From positions 1-39,806 of the forward strand of contig JANXLV010000104.1 in NCBI GenBank assembly GCA_025355005.1: a stretch of 39,806 bases of DNA, given 5' to 3'. The stretch comes from Myxococcales bacterium (GTDB lineage Bacteria > Myxococcota_A > Polyangia > Polyangiales > Polyangiaceae). This document shows positions 8,630 through 16,955 of this stretch, one piece after another. Under the pieces are notes generated by a model. It was not told the origin of the DNA and did no database searches. It saw only the letters and a program-made list of their open reading frames with translations. Within the stretch, counting starts at the first letter, position 1. Every line of letters starts with the position of its first letter. The position numbers and the translations under genes were made by a program.

Positions 8630-11601
8630 GGCACGCGCTCCTTCGTGAGGAACACTCCGGAGTCCAGCCAGTAGCGATCGAACGTGGCTGTCTTCAGCGC
8701 CAGCACGAAGTCCGAAGGCTCGTAGCTGTACTGCCCGCGCGTGGACTCCACCTTGGAGATGATCACCGGCGCGTCCTTGGTGCGCTGGAACTCGATGGTG
8801 ACGCGATCGTCCAGGAGCGCCTGCTCGACCTCGGGCGTGGAAGGCCGGATCTCGAAGAGGGGAGAGCCTTCCATCTGCTCGCTCGCCACGTTGCGGAAGC
8901 CGATGCGCATCTCGCTCGTGTAGTGGAACGGGCGGCTCTTGTCGGGGCTGCGGCCGCCCTGGCCCTTGCTGTCGCGCGGGAAGAGCTCGTTGTCGTGCGG
9001 GATGTGCGGCTCGGTGTCCTGGTAGAGGCCGTACACCGGATTCTTCTCCGCCTCGATGATCTCGTCGAGCGCGAAGCCAGCGAGCTTGTTCTTGCTCGCG
9101 AGGTGCAGGATGGCCGCACCCGCCGCCACGGTGCTCTTCGGATCCTTGATGAAGCCTGCGTCCTGCCACTTGGAAGGATACCACTCGCTCACGCGGAAAT
9201 TCCCCATCGCCTTGATGCGCGGCGGCGGCACGGGCATCTCGCTCACGAAGAGCGACCGCACCGGGAGCAGCGCAGACGCGCGCCCGGCCAGCACCAGGAG
9301 GTCGATGTCGAACTGCGCCAGGATGTCCGCATAGCGCCGCAGCGGCTCGCGCAGCACGCGGGAGATCACGCGTGAGACCTCGTCGTGATCGAACGTGAGG
9401 AACACGTTGAACAGGCCAGGAAAGTCCGGGACGTGCTTCGTGAGGAACGCATCCGCCTCCTCCAGCACCGCGCCACCAAGGGCCGGCCGCTCGAACGCGG
9501 CGAGCGCGTCGTTCGGCAGCATCATCTGGCCTGGGGAGATCTCCTGCGGGACCGTGCCCTCGCCGAGAGCCCAGAAGCAGCGCGCGAGCGGCATCCAGTA
9601 GTTCGGCACAAGGCGTGCGCGCAGGCTCTTCCACTCCGCGCCGAAGCCCGCGTCGCCTTCGCTCATGAGGTGTATGAGCTTGCGACGCGCGGCCGCGGTG
9701 GGGATCTGCGAAAGGATCTGCGCGAAGACGATGTCCTCTACCAGCGCGCGACATACCTCGTCGCCGGCGATGGACACGCCGTCCTGGAACAGCTTGCGGA
9801 CCTTGAGCGCGGTGCCGGTGCCGGGGAGGCGATCCTCGTATTCGGCGATCATCACGTCGGTGGTGCCGCCGCCGATGTCGACGGACGCGATGCGCAATGA
9901 CGGCTGCGGCTTCTCGCTACGAGCGCCGCCTTCCGCGCCGCCGCTGCTCGTGATGGATGGCTTGCCGCCGTACACGGCGATGAGCTCCTCCATGCTGTTC
10001 TTGAACGTGTGGGCGACCTCCTCGTAGAGGTAGACCATCTGCGCGGCCAGCGCCTCGTCCACGAAGAGGAACGAGCTGTACTGATTGGTAGCGGCGTCGA
10101 AGTTGGGGCGCGCCTCGGGGGGCAGGTTCAGCACGTACGCCGTGAGGATGACGGCGTTGCGAATGAGTGCATCATACACGCGTCGCTCTTCGTCGGGCAT
10201 GCCGGACGGGTAGGTGACGACCAGGTGCTTCAGGACGCGCGGGTTGCCCTCCTTGCCCTGGAAGGCTCGGTATGCGGGCGAGCCGATCTGGGAGAACGCG
10301 TGCGTGAGGATCTCCACCATGGCAAAGAGCATCATGGTGCGCGGTGCGTAGCGCGGGTTCGGAGGTGCGGCCGGGCCATCCTCGCGCAGGAAGAGGCCAC
10401 CGGACTCCTCCGGCAGGTACTTGAGCAAGCGTCCGAAGATCGGCGGGTGCTCGCCTTCGACCGTCTTCGCGAAGTGCCAGCGCTCGTCGCTCGGTCGGTG
10501 GTCCCACAGGTAGCGCTTGGGCCCGGAGATCGTGCATGCGTAGCGATGCGGTGTCTCCACCGCGCGGTCGAGCGCCTCGCGCCCCATGCGCACGATGGAC
10601 GGGAGATCGAAGCTCGCGTTCGTGGCCACCGCCTGGTGCGCCTTGTCGAAGGGGCTCGGCACGAAGGTCACGCGCGAGTCGAAGGTCTCCTCGCTGACGT
10701 CGAACGGGTTCTGGTAGTTGCGCACCGTGAGCGGAACGGCGCTCATGCCGCTCACTCCACTGCCGCCTCCCGAGCGCGGCTCGACGATCAGCGCGCTCGA
10801 GCGGGAGTTGCCGAAATCCAGGATGAGCGACACGGGCACCTGCGGGTGCTCCTCGAAGCGGGACACCTTGATCTTGGGCAGCAGCGGATAGAGCGTGTCG
10901 TAGAGAGCGGCCAGCTTGAAGAGCGCGCGGTCGATGCCGGCCTTCTCCATGCGGCGCACGAGATCGCGCGTCTCGGGGTGATCGAAGAACGGCCCCACGT
11001 CGCCCTTGTCCAGCGGGCGGAACGGGCGATCGCGATCGAGCGCCGCGTCGAGGTGTCGGCCCTGCGACCCTGCACGCTCGAGCGTATCCACTGCCAGAAG
11101 AATGCGCGCGGATCGCGGCCCCTCGGCGGACAGGAACACCTGCACGGCGTGCGGATTGGAGAGCTGGTAGGGCACGGGTAGCCAGCGCCCCGAGAGCTCT
11201 GGAAGGTGATCGGCGCACGAGATCTCGACGTCGGGCTCCTCACCCGCCTCTGCGCGCCTCACACGGAAGCCTTCCTTCGACGTGTTCACGGAGGTGGTCG
11301 GCCGCGCGGGCATGGACGCGGGCGCGGTGATCTTTGGCGCTGCTGCAGGGCCGCCGAGGCCGACCTTCTTCCCGGCACTCGCGGCGGGGGGCGGCGCGGC
11401 CTCCGGCGGAGCGGCCGGATCCTTCATGATGCAGAAGCTCGAGACGACGTCCGGCAGGTCGCCGTCGCACGGGACCTCGTGGAAGATCGTCCCGGTATTG
11501 AAGAAAAGCTCGAGGACCTCGAGGCTCGGAGCGGAAGCGCCCAAGCCCGAAGGCGATTGGGGCTTCGCGTCGCCCAGCGAAACTTTCTTTTTCACCACCA
11601 T
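8626..11601 (-). CDS. srfB: SrfB-family protein with actin/Hsp70-fold ATPase motifs
   Basis: A protein of 991 aa, matching the SrfB virulence-factor family in length and motifs. After an Ala/Pro-rich N-terminal region (about 60-105) it carries the signatures of the actin/Hsp70/sugar-kinase ATPase fold: phosphate-1 LILDFGNSRSSALI (259-272), phosphate-2 VDIGGGTTDVMIA (574-586) and an adenosine-type loop LLVLAGRASALLP (768-780). ATP binding is therefore likely, but the substrate or partner is unknown. It is the first gene of the five-gene operon; its stop forms GTGA with the next start. The ATG at 11601 has a weak ribosome-binding site, and a terminator-like inverted repeat lies just upstream. 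The divergent YVTN propeller starts about 120 bp away. SsrB regulation, known in Salmonella, is not implied here. Confidence 0.85.
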   Translation of the reverse strand: MVVKKKVSLGDAKPQSPSGLGASAPSLEVLELFFNTGTIFHEVPCDGDLPDVVSSFCIMKDPAAPPEAAPPPAASAGKKVGLGGPAAAPKITAPASMPARPTTSVNTSKEGFRVRRAEAGEEPDVEISCADHLPELSGRWLPVPYQLSNPHAVQVFLSAEGPRSARILLAVDTLERAGSQGRHLDAALDRDRPFRPLDKGDVGPFFDHPETRDLVRRMEKAGIDRALFKLAALYDTLYPLLPKIKVSRFEEHPQVPVSLILDFGNSRSSALIVEPRSGGGSGVSGMSAVPLTVRNYQNPFDVSEETFDSRVTFVPSPFDKAHQAVATNASFDLPSIVRMGREALDRAVETPHRYACTISGPKRYLWDHRPSDERWHFAKTVEGEHPPIFGRLLKYLPEESGGLFLREDGPAAPPNPRYAPRTMMLFAMVEILTHAFSQIGSPAYRAFQGKEGNPRVLKHLVVTYPSGMPDEERRVYDALIRNAVILTAYVLNLPPEARPNFDAATNQYSSFLFVDEALAAQMVYLYEEVAHTFKNSMEELIAVYGGKPSITSSGGAEGGARSEKPQPSLRIASVDIGGGTTDVMIAEYEDRLPGTGTALKVRKLFQDGVSIAGDEVCRALVEDIVFAQILSQIPTAAARRKLIHLMSEGDAGFGAEWKSLRARLVPNYWMPLARCFWALGEGTVPQEISPGQMMLPNDALAAFERPALGGAVLEEADAFLTKHVPDFPGLFNVFLTFDHDEVSRVISRVLREPLRRYADILAQFDIDLLVLAGRASALLPVRSLFVSEMPVPPPRIKAMGNFRVSEWYPSKWQDAGFIKDPKSTVAAGAAILHLASKNKLAGFALDEIIEAEKNPVYGLYQDTEPHIPHDNELFPRDSKGQGGRSPDKSRPFHYTSEMRIGFRNVASEQMEGSPLFEIRPSTPEVEQALLDDRVTIEFQRTKDAPVIISKVESTRGQYSYEPSDFVLALKTATFDRYWLDSGVFLTKERVP

Positions 11602-11626
11602 CGAATCGAAGACCCGAAGCTATCAG

Positions 11627-11657
11627 AAAAAGCCGCTGCAACAGGTGGAAAGCGGCT
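11627..11657 (-). promoter_or_regulatory. Inverted repeat plus T-run in the srfB leader (attenuator or operator candidate)
   Basis: Perfect 7-bp arms AGCCGCT (11631-11637) and AGCGGCT (11651-11657) flank a 13-nt spacer. Read toward srfB, the second arm runs straight into five Ts, so the element looks like a short intrinsic terminator ending 25 nt before the srfB start codon. Alternatively the arms could be an operator shared by the divergent srfB and propeller promoters. Confidence 0.4.
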
Positions 11658-11679
11658 GGGCTTTGCGGCGATCCTCCCG

Positions 11680-11685
11680 TAAAAT
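11680..11685 (+). promoter_or_regulatory. Candidate -10 box for the YVTN propeller gene
   Basis: TAAAAT stands out as an AT-rich hexamer in GC-rich DNA. It lies 38 bp before the ATG at 11723. At a 17-bp spacer the upstream hexamer is only TGGGCT, so the -35 is poor. If used, transcription would begin near 11692, which would make the alternative ATG at 11693 nearly leaderless and favours the start at 11723. Confidence 0.3.
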
Positions 11686-11722
11686 TGGCCCCATGAGGCG
11701 GGGGTTTCCTATCGTGCATGCC

Positions 11723-12811
11723 ATGCAGCGCTCTTCGCGTCTGGGGCTCCTCGCGGGGTTCCTGTCGGCCTTCTCCTTCGCGCTCTCCGTCGCCACCCCG
11801 GCGGCCGCGGACCCGCCCCGCATGGAGGTGCAGGCCGTCGAGCGCACGGGCTCCATGCCCAAGGGCGTGAGCCTGTCTCCTGACGGGCTGCACGCCTACG
11901 TCACGAACTTCGGGGAGCTGAATCACAAGAACGTGATGGTGTACGACGCGAAGACACTCGCGCTCACCGACACCATCAACGTGCCCGGCACCGTGGTGGA
12001 GAGCGTGCTCTCGCCCGACGGCGCAACGCTCTACGCCTCCAACTTCCGCCGCGGGTCGGTGCAGTTCATCGACCTCGCGACCAAGACGGTGACGCACGAG
12101 CTGAAGACGGGCGAGAACCCGAAGGTGCTCGCGCTCTCGGCCGACGGGAAGACCCTCTTCGCAGCGAACTGGTCCTCCAACTCCGTCGCGCAGATCGACA
12201 CGGAGAAGGCGGAGATCGTGCGCACGATGAACGTCGGCCGCCAGCCGCGCGGCATGGCGATCGCGACGAACGGCACGCTCTACGTCGCGAATTTCTGGGG
12301 CGAGTCCATCGACGTCTTCACCGGTACGGGAGCCGCCGCAGGGACGGACCCCGTTCGCACCCGCACCAGGACGTGCAAGGTGCCGCGGCATCTCGCGCTC
12401 TCGCCGGATGAGCAGACGCTCTACGTGTCGTGCCTCACCGCGTCGCAGCTGGTCGCGTACGACGTGACCACGATGAAGGTCACGCACCGCGCGCAGATCG
12501 GCCGCGCTCCGAAGAGCATCTCCGTCTCGGCCGACGGTCGATACGTGTATTCTGCAGATTACGGCGAGTCGCGCAGCGTGACGGCAGTCGACACCACGGA
12601 CTTCACCGCGCGCATCTTCCCGGTCCCGGGCATGGACCGCGGCAGCGGGGTGGTGGTCTACCCCGATGGCAAGCACGCCCTGGTGACGGGCTGGTACGAC
12701 AGCCACCTCTACCTGGTGGGCTTCCAGGGCACGGGAGGCGACCCCGAAGAAGCCGCCAAGAAGACCCGCGGCTGGATCCACCGGGCCTACACCGAAGATC
12801 ACGGCGAGTAG
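11723..12811 (+). CDS. Exported YVTN-family beta-propeller protein
   Basis: A protein of 362 aa from ATG 11723 (ATG 11693 would add 10 residues). It begins with a signal peptide: MQRSS, a hydrophobic stretch LGLLAGFLSAFSFALSVA, and a likely cut after TPAAA. The rest is a series of propeller blades of the YVTN/NHL kind with SPDG/SADG turns (LSPDGLHAYVTNF, LSPDGATLYASNF, LSADGKTLFAANW, VSADGRYVYSADY). Such proteins sit in the periplasm or at the surface and bind partners; no enzyme residues are evident. It is divergent from srfB and followed after 41 bp by the membrane-anchored sigma gene, with which it may be co-transcribed. Whether it works with the srf products is unknown. Confidence 0.8.
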   Translation: MQRSSRLGLLAGFLSAFSFALSVATPAAADPPRMEVQAVERTGSMPKGVSLSPDGLHAYVTNFGELNHKNVMVYDAKTLALTDTINVPGTVVESVLSPDGATLYASNFRRGSVQFIDLATKTVTHELKTGENPKVLALSADGKTLFAANWSSNSVAQIDTEKAEIVRTMNVGRQPRGMAIATNGTLYVANFWGESIDVFTGTGAAAGTDPVRTRTRTCKVPRHLALSPDEQTLYVSCLTASQLVAYDVTTMKVTHRAQIGRAPKSISVSADGRYVYSADYGESRSVTAVDTTDFTARIFPVPGMDRGSGVVVYPDGKHALVTGWYDSHLYLVGFQGTGGDPEEAAKKTRGWIHRAYTEDHGE

Positions 12812-12852
12812 CCCGCCAATGAATCGCTCACGATCCGTGTCACACTCTCCGT

Positions 12853-13875
12853 GTGGCGCACGATGATCCCACCGGCATGAGCGATTCCGACCTCGCAGCG
12901 CTGAGAACTCAGCTCGTAGCCGTGGTCCGCGCCCGCGTCCCCGAGCCCGACGTGGAAGACGTGGTCCAGGCGACGCTGGCCGACGCCGTGGCCGCGCAAA
13001 AGAAGCCCGCCGAGCCGGGAGAGCGTCGCGCGTGGGTCTTCGGGATCGCGCGCCACAAGATCGCGGACTACCACCGCGGCCGGAAGCGAAACCACGCCGA
13101 CTCGGACGAGGTCGACCTGCCGGACAGTGCGCCGCACCACTCCGAGCGGGACCTGTTGCGGTGGGCCGAGGGCGCACTGCCCCAGGGTGAGGACGCGAAG
13201 CAGACGCTGGAGTGGATGCTCGAGGAGGGCGACGGCGCCAAGCTCGAGGAGATCGCGACGCGCGCCAAGGTCCCGGCGCCGACGGTGCGAAAGCGCGTGA
13301 GCCGTCTCCGTGAGCACCTTCGCGCGCAGTGGAAGAAGGAGCTCGCGCTGGTGTTTGCCGCGGCGCTGCTCGCCATGGCGGTGTACGTGCTCACGCGCGA
13401 GAAGGGACCAGAGGCGAACCACGATCACAGAGAGAGCCCCGCGCCGACGCTCTCGGCGCTACCGCCGCAGGAGATCGCGCGCGGCCTCCGCATAGAGGCG
13501 CTCAAGAAGTGCGAACATGCAGACTACACGGAATGCCTGAAGATGCTCGATCGCGCCAAAGCGCTCGATCCGACCGGCGATCTGGCGCCCGAGGTCGCGA
13601 CCGCGCGCGCCGCCGCAGAGACGTCCCTGCGGCCAGCGCCGATCACGCCACCCCCAGCGCCCCCCCCAGCGCCCAGCGCCGTGCCCACGGGCGTCCCCAC
13701 CAGCAGCCTCACGCCAGGCCCCACGGGCAGCCCCACGGGCAGCCCCACGCCAGGCCCCACTGGCAGCCTCGTGCCGAAGCCGCCCGGCAGCGGGGCTACG
13801 CCATCTCGCGCCACGCCCTCTCTGCGCCCAACCCCGACGTTCGGGAGCGGCACCGGCAGCAGCGACTCGCTCTAG
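12853..13875 (+). CDS. ECF-sigma-like protein fused to a membrane anchor and Pro/Thr/Ser/Gly-rich tail
   Basis: A protein of 340 aa from GTG 12853 (ATG 12877 is an alternative). Residues 1-80 resemble sigma region 2, including the DVEDVVQATL and RRAWVFGIARHKIADYHR helices. Residues 115-160 resemble region 4 with a helix-turn-helix (LEEIATRAKVPAPTVRKRVSRLREHL). A membrane helix follows at once (163-181, LALVFAAALLAMAVYVL). Then comes a TPR-like pair of helices (about 208-243) and a tail of about 80 residues rich in Pro, Thr, Ser and Gly with tandem PTGSPT/PGPTGS units. The domain order puts a DNA-binding sigma module in the cytoplasm and the tail outside. ECF sigmas are normally soluble and held by a separate anti-sigma, so a one-piece sensor-regulator is inferred. 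It could instead be a degenerate sigma acting as an adaptor. Confidence 0.7.
   Translation: MAHDDPTGMSDSDLAALRTQLVAVVRARVPEPDVEDVVQATLADAVAAQKKPAEPGERRAWVFGIARHKIADYHRGRKRNHADSDEVDLPDSAPHHSERDLLRWAEGALPQGEDAKQTLEWMLEEGDGAKLEEIATRAKVPAPTVRKRVSRLREHLRAQWKKELALVFAAALLAMAVYVLTREKGPEANHDHRESPAPTLSALPPQEIARGLRIEALKKCEHADYTECLKMLDRAKALDPTGDLAPEVATARAAAETSLRPAPITPPPAPPPAPSAVPTGVPTSSLTPGPTGSPTGSPTPGPTGSLVPKPPGSGATPSRATPSLRPTPTFGSGTGSSDSL
13702..13768 (+). repeat. In-frame tandem repeats encoding the PTGS/PGPTGS tail
   Basis: Near-copies of CCCACGGGCAGC and of CACGCCAGGCCCCAC follow one another in the end of the sigma-fusion gene. They encode the low-complexity Pro-Thr-Gly-Ser tail. Unit number could vary between strains by slippage. 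Confidence 0.6.
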
Positions 13876-14829
13876 CTACGCTTCGGTCGTGGGTGGTGAG
13901 AAGCCGCGCAGCACTTTGCCGACGTCTGCGGTGCAGAGTCCCACTGCGACCAGCGCTCCTTCTCGATCGAGCCACGCATGAGGCACGTCGGAGCCCGGTG
14001 GTGTCTCGAACGCCGTCAGCGGTAGTGGCTTTCCATGGCGCGCGAGGGTCACGCCCTCCGCGGTCAAGGTCACGACGGGAAGGGCGCGTCGCGCGGCGTC
14101 CGCGAGCGCGATCGGGTTTCGCGAATCCGAGGCGAGCTCCGTGGCGTCCGCGAGGGTGAACCCGCCGGACGCGAGCCGCCGCAGCCGCGACACGTGGCCG
14201 ACCGTCCCCAGTGCCTGCGCGAGGTCCCGCGCGAACGCACGCACGTAGTACCCCTTGTCGACGTGGAGCTCGACGTCGATCGTGCGCGCGGCCGCGTCCG
14301 TCGCGGTGATCGACAGGCTGCGCACCCGAACGTCCCGTGGCGGCAGCACGACGGCATCCGCGCCCAGCTTCCGTGAGAGCGCGTGCGCGCGCTGACCGTC
14401 CACGTGGATCGCCGACACTGACGGCGGCACCTGCGACATCCGCGCGAGCTCCGACACGAGCGCGCGTTCGAGCAACCCGCGACCCTCCGCTTTCATGCCC
14501 TCCGGTGGTCGTGACGGCCACTCGCGAAGAGCCGCTACGAGCATCTCCGGGAGCTCGCGGTCTTCCGTAACGACCCCGTCTGCGTCCAGGGAGTCCGTCG
14601 CGACCCCGAGCCTGATAGTTGTAGAATACACCTTGTCGTCTGCGGTCAGATACGGCGCCAGCTTCGTCGCCTGTCCGCAGAGGAGCACGAGGACACCCGT
14701 GGCGAGCGGGTCGAGCGTGCCTGCGTGACCGATGCCCTTCTGTCGCAGCACGCGGCGCGCCCGCGCGACGACGTCGTGGCTCGTCACCCCGGTGGGCTTG
14801 TCGACGATGAAGACGTGGTCCTGGCTCAT
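13876..14829 (-). CDS. truB: tRNA pseudouridine(55) synthase TruB
   Basis: A protein of 317 aa that converts U55 of the tRNA T-loop to pseudouridine. The N-terminus FIVDKPTGVTSHDVVARARR and the catalytic block GHAGTLDPLATGVLVLLCG (Asp40 is the nucleophile) are textbook TruB. YSTTIRLGVATDSLDADG and, later, GYYVRAFARDLAQALG are also characteristic. The ATG at 14829-14827 fits the family N-terminus; longer frames upstream only run into the divergent kinase promoter region. Its stop codon abuts the stop of the convergent sigma-fusion gene with no spacing. In many bacteria truB sits with rbfA, rpsO or infB, but no such neighbour is seen here. Length and motifs are normal. Confidence 0.97.
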   Translation of the reverse strand: MSQDHVFIVDKPTGVTSHDVVARARRVLRQKGIGHAGTLDPLATGVLVLLCGQATKLAPYLTADDKVYSTTIRLGVATDSLDADGVVTEDRELPEMLVAALREWPSRPPEGMKAEGRGLLERALVSELARMSQVPPSVSAIHVDGQRAHALSRKLGADAVVLPPRDVRVRSLSITATDAAARTIDVELHVDKGYYVRAFARDLAQALGTVGHVSRLRRLASGGFTLADATELASDSRNPIALADAARRALPVVTLTAEGVTLARHGKPLPLTAFETPPGSDVPHAWLDREGALVAVGLCTADVGKVLRGFSPPTTEA

Positions 14830-14902
14830 GGTTCGATCACCGGTGCCATCATCGCGACGAGGGACGCGGGATCCGGCGAGGCGTTGGTGGTAGCATTTCC
14901 GC

Positions 14903-16954
14903 ATGGCGCGCGGCGGCAAGAGAGACAAGTCGGGGCCCCCCCCGCAGGCGTCGCCCGCCATGCTAGGCCCGTACGAGATCACGGATCGCATCGCGACCGG
15001 CGGCATGGCGGAGGTGTACCTCGCGCGGCGCGCAGGACCGTTCGGGTTCCAGAAGCGGGTCGCGGTGAAGCGGATCCTGCCGCAGCTCGCCAAGGACCAG
15101 GACTTCGTCTCCATGTTCATCGACGAGGCACGTGTGTCCGCGCGCCTCAGTCATCCGAACATCGTCACCGTGTTCGACTTCGGCGAGCACGAGGGCGAGC
15201 TCTACATGGCCATGGAGTACGTGGACGGGACCTCGTGCGCGAAGCTGTTGCGCGCCGCCGCCGTGCAGGACCGCAGACCGCCGCTCGAGGTGACGCTCCA
15301 GACCATTCTGTCCGTGCTGCGCGCGCTGGACCACGCGCACTCCGCCCGCGACGACGACGGCAAGCCGCTCGACATCGTGCACCGGGACGTTTCGCCCGGG
15401 AACGTGCTCATCGACAAGTCCGGTGCGGTGAAGATCACGGATTTCGGCATCGCGCGAGCGGCGGAGATGGAGCGACGCACGGACGCTGGACAGCTGAAGG
15501 GCAAGCTCGGCTACATGTCGCCCGAGCAGGTCATCGGCCGCGAGCTGGACGCCCGGAGCGATCTCTTCACCCTGGGCATCCTGTTCGCCGAGCTCCTCAC
15601 CCTCGAGCCACTCTTCTCCGGGCCGTCCGAGATCGACGTGCTCCTCAAGATCCGCGACGGTGACACGCGCGCGCTCGATCGCGCCGATCTCCCGGACGAC
15701 CTGCGCCCGATCATCCGGCGCGCCCTGGCCCGCGATCGCACGCAGCGCTTTCCCTCGGCGGCAGCATTCGCGCAGGCGATCGAGGAGGTGGTGCGCCACC
15801 GAAGGCTCCGGCTCGGTCCGGGACCAGTGGCCGACTACATCGATCGCCTCGCGTGCGCAGAGACACCAGAGGCGCACGTCCTCGAGATCACGAAGCCCGA
15901 GGGCGGCGTCGTTGCCAGCGCGTCGGTCGCGGTCCCACCATCAGGAGACAAACCGTTCGAGCGCCTCGGGCGGCTCACGGACCGGCCGCCGGGTGCGGCG
16001 AGCGAGGACCCGGTCCCGGAGATCTACCGCGTGGAGCTCACCGGCGGCGTGGTCGGGCCGCTCGCGTTTCCGCGCCTCATCGAGATGTTCGTGACGGGGC
16101 GCGTGGACAGCAAGACGCTCGTCTCGCGCGAGGGCGGGCCGTTCCGCGAGGCGCGCAACTTCCCCGAGCTGCTCCGCTTCGTGTCGAGCCCCGCGCTGTC
16201 GTGGGAGAAGGACGAGCTCGGCTCGGGCCTCGTGGGCAAGACTCCGATCGATCGCACGAAGCTTCCGCAGATGCTCTTCGACCTGGTCGACCGTCGCGAG
16301 ACCGGCATCCTCTTCTTCGCGAACGGCCAGAACAAGAAGAAGGTGTTCCTGGCCGAAGGTATGGTGGAGATCGTGAGCTCCACGAACCCGAGCGAGCTCC
16401 TCGGCGAGCAGCTCGTGGCGCACGGTCAGGTGCTGCGCATGGAGCTCGACATGGCCCTGGCAATGCTCCCTTCGTTCAGCGGGCGGCTGGGCGATGCGCT
16501 CGTCGGCCTTGGTATCCTGCGGCCCGCCGAGCTTTTTCGTGCAATCTACACGCAAACGGTCGAGCGCTTCACGGAGGTGCTCTCCTGGGGCTCGGGCGAC
16601 GTCGGCTTCCGTCGCGGCGCGCGCTCGCACGAGGACGTCATCCCGCTCGGCATCGACGTGCTCGGCATCCTGGGCAACACGGTACGGCGGGCGTACTCAG
16701 GCGAGGACATCGCGTGGGCGCTCCGTCGCGTCCTGCCCGAGAAGCCTGCGGCGAACGTGCCGGTCGATCGTCTCGGTCGCTACCGGCTCGAGCCCGCGGA
16801 GGAGCAGGTGCTCGCGTTGTTGGATGGCACGCGCACCGTGGCGGAGGCGTGCAAGATGGCCGTGGCGTCGGGCATCTGTGACGCGCGACAGGCGGAGCTC
16901 GCGTGCTTCTTCGGCCTCTCCTACCTCATCATCCGCGCGCCGTCGTGGACGTAG
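14903..16954 (+). CDS. Ser/Thr protein kinase with GYF_2-like and DUF4388 domains
   Basis: A protein of 683 aa. The kinase domain (about 24-300) has the Gly loop IATGGMAEVYLA (30-41), Lys56 in VAVKRI, catalytic HRDVSPGN (160-167) and DFG (180-182). Ser in place of the usual Lys after HRDV is common in myxobacterial kinases. A GYF_2-like module (about 374-425: YRVELTGGVVGPLAFPRLIE, VSREGGPFREA) comes next. Residues about 450-610 are a DUF4388-type domain (RETGILFFANGQNKKKVFLAEGMVEIVSS). The C-terminus reads like another winged-helix or GSPII_E-type module. No membrane segment is seen, so it is a soluble signalling kinase. It is divergent from truB and ends 1 bp from the convergent HEAT kinase. 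Substrates are unknown. Confidence 0.9.
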   Translation: MARGGKRDKSGPPPQASPAMLGPYEITDRIATGGMAEVYLARRAGPFGFQKRVAVKRILPQLAKDQDFVSMFIDEARVSARLSHPNIVTVFDFGEHEGELYMAMEYVDGTSCAKLLRAAAVQDRRPPLEVTLQTILSVLRALDHAHSARDDDGKPLDIVHRDVSPGNVLIDKSGAVKITDFGIARAAEMERRTDAGQLKGKLGYMSPEQVIGRELDARSDLFTLGILFAELLTLEPLFSGPSEIDVLLKIRDGDTRALDRADLPDDLRPIIRRALARDRTQRFPSAAAFAQAIEEVVRHRRLRLGPGPVADYIDRLACAETPEAHVLEITKPEGGVVASASVAVPPSGDKPFERLGRLTDRPPGAASEDPVPEIYRVELTGGVVGPLAFPRLIEMFVTGRVDSKTLVSREGGPFREARNFPELLRFVSSPALSWEKDELGSGLVGKTPIDRTKLPQMLFDLVDRRETGILFFANGQNKKKVFLAEGMVEIVSSTNPSELLGEQLVAHGQVLRMELDMALAMLPSFSGRLGDALVGLGILRPAELFRAIYTQTVERFTEVLSWGSGDVGFRRGARSHEDVIPLGIDVLGILGNTVRRAYSGEDIAWALRRVLPEKPAANVPVDRLGRYRLEPAEEQVLALLDGTRTVAEACKMAVASGICDARQAELACFFGLSYLIIRAPSWT

Positions 16955-16955
16955 C

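Noticed and set aside
8629..9754. Upstream extension of the 222-aa gene to give 597 aa
   Set aside because: The extension overlaps srfB in another frame and is Arg/Gly-rich. The GTG at the srfB stop is a better start.
10009..11181. 390-codon plus-strand frame
   Set aside because: Antisense to srfB, which has ATPase motifs; the frame itself shows only Arg/His/Leu-rich shadow sequence.
11240..13177. 645-codon minus-strand frame
   Set aside because: It runs across the starts of srfB and the propeller gene and is antisense to real genes; the translation is low-complexity Arg/His/Gly.
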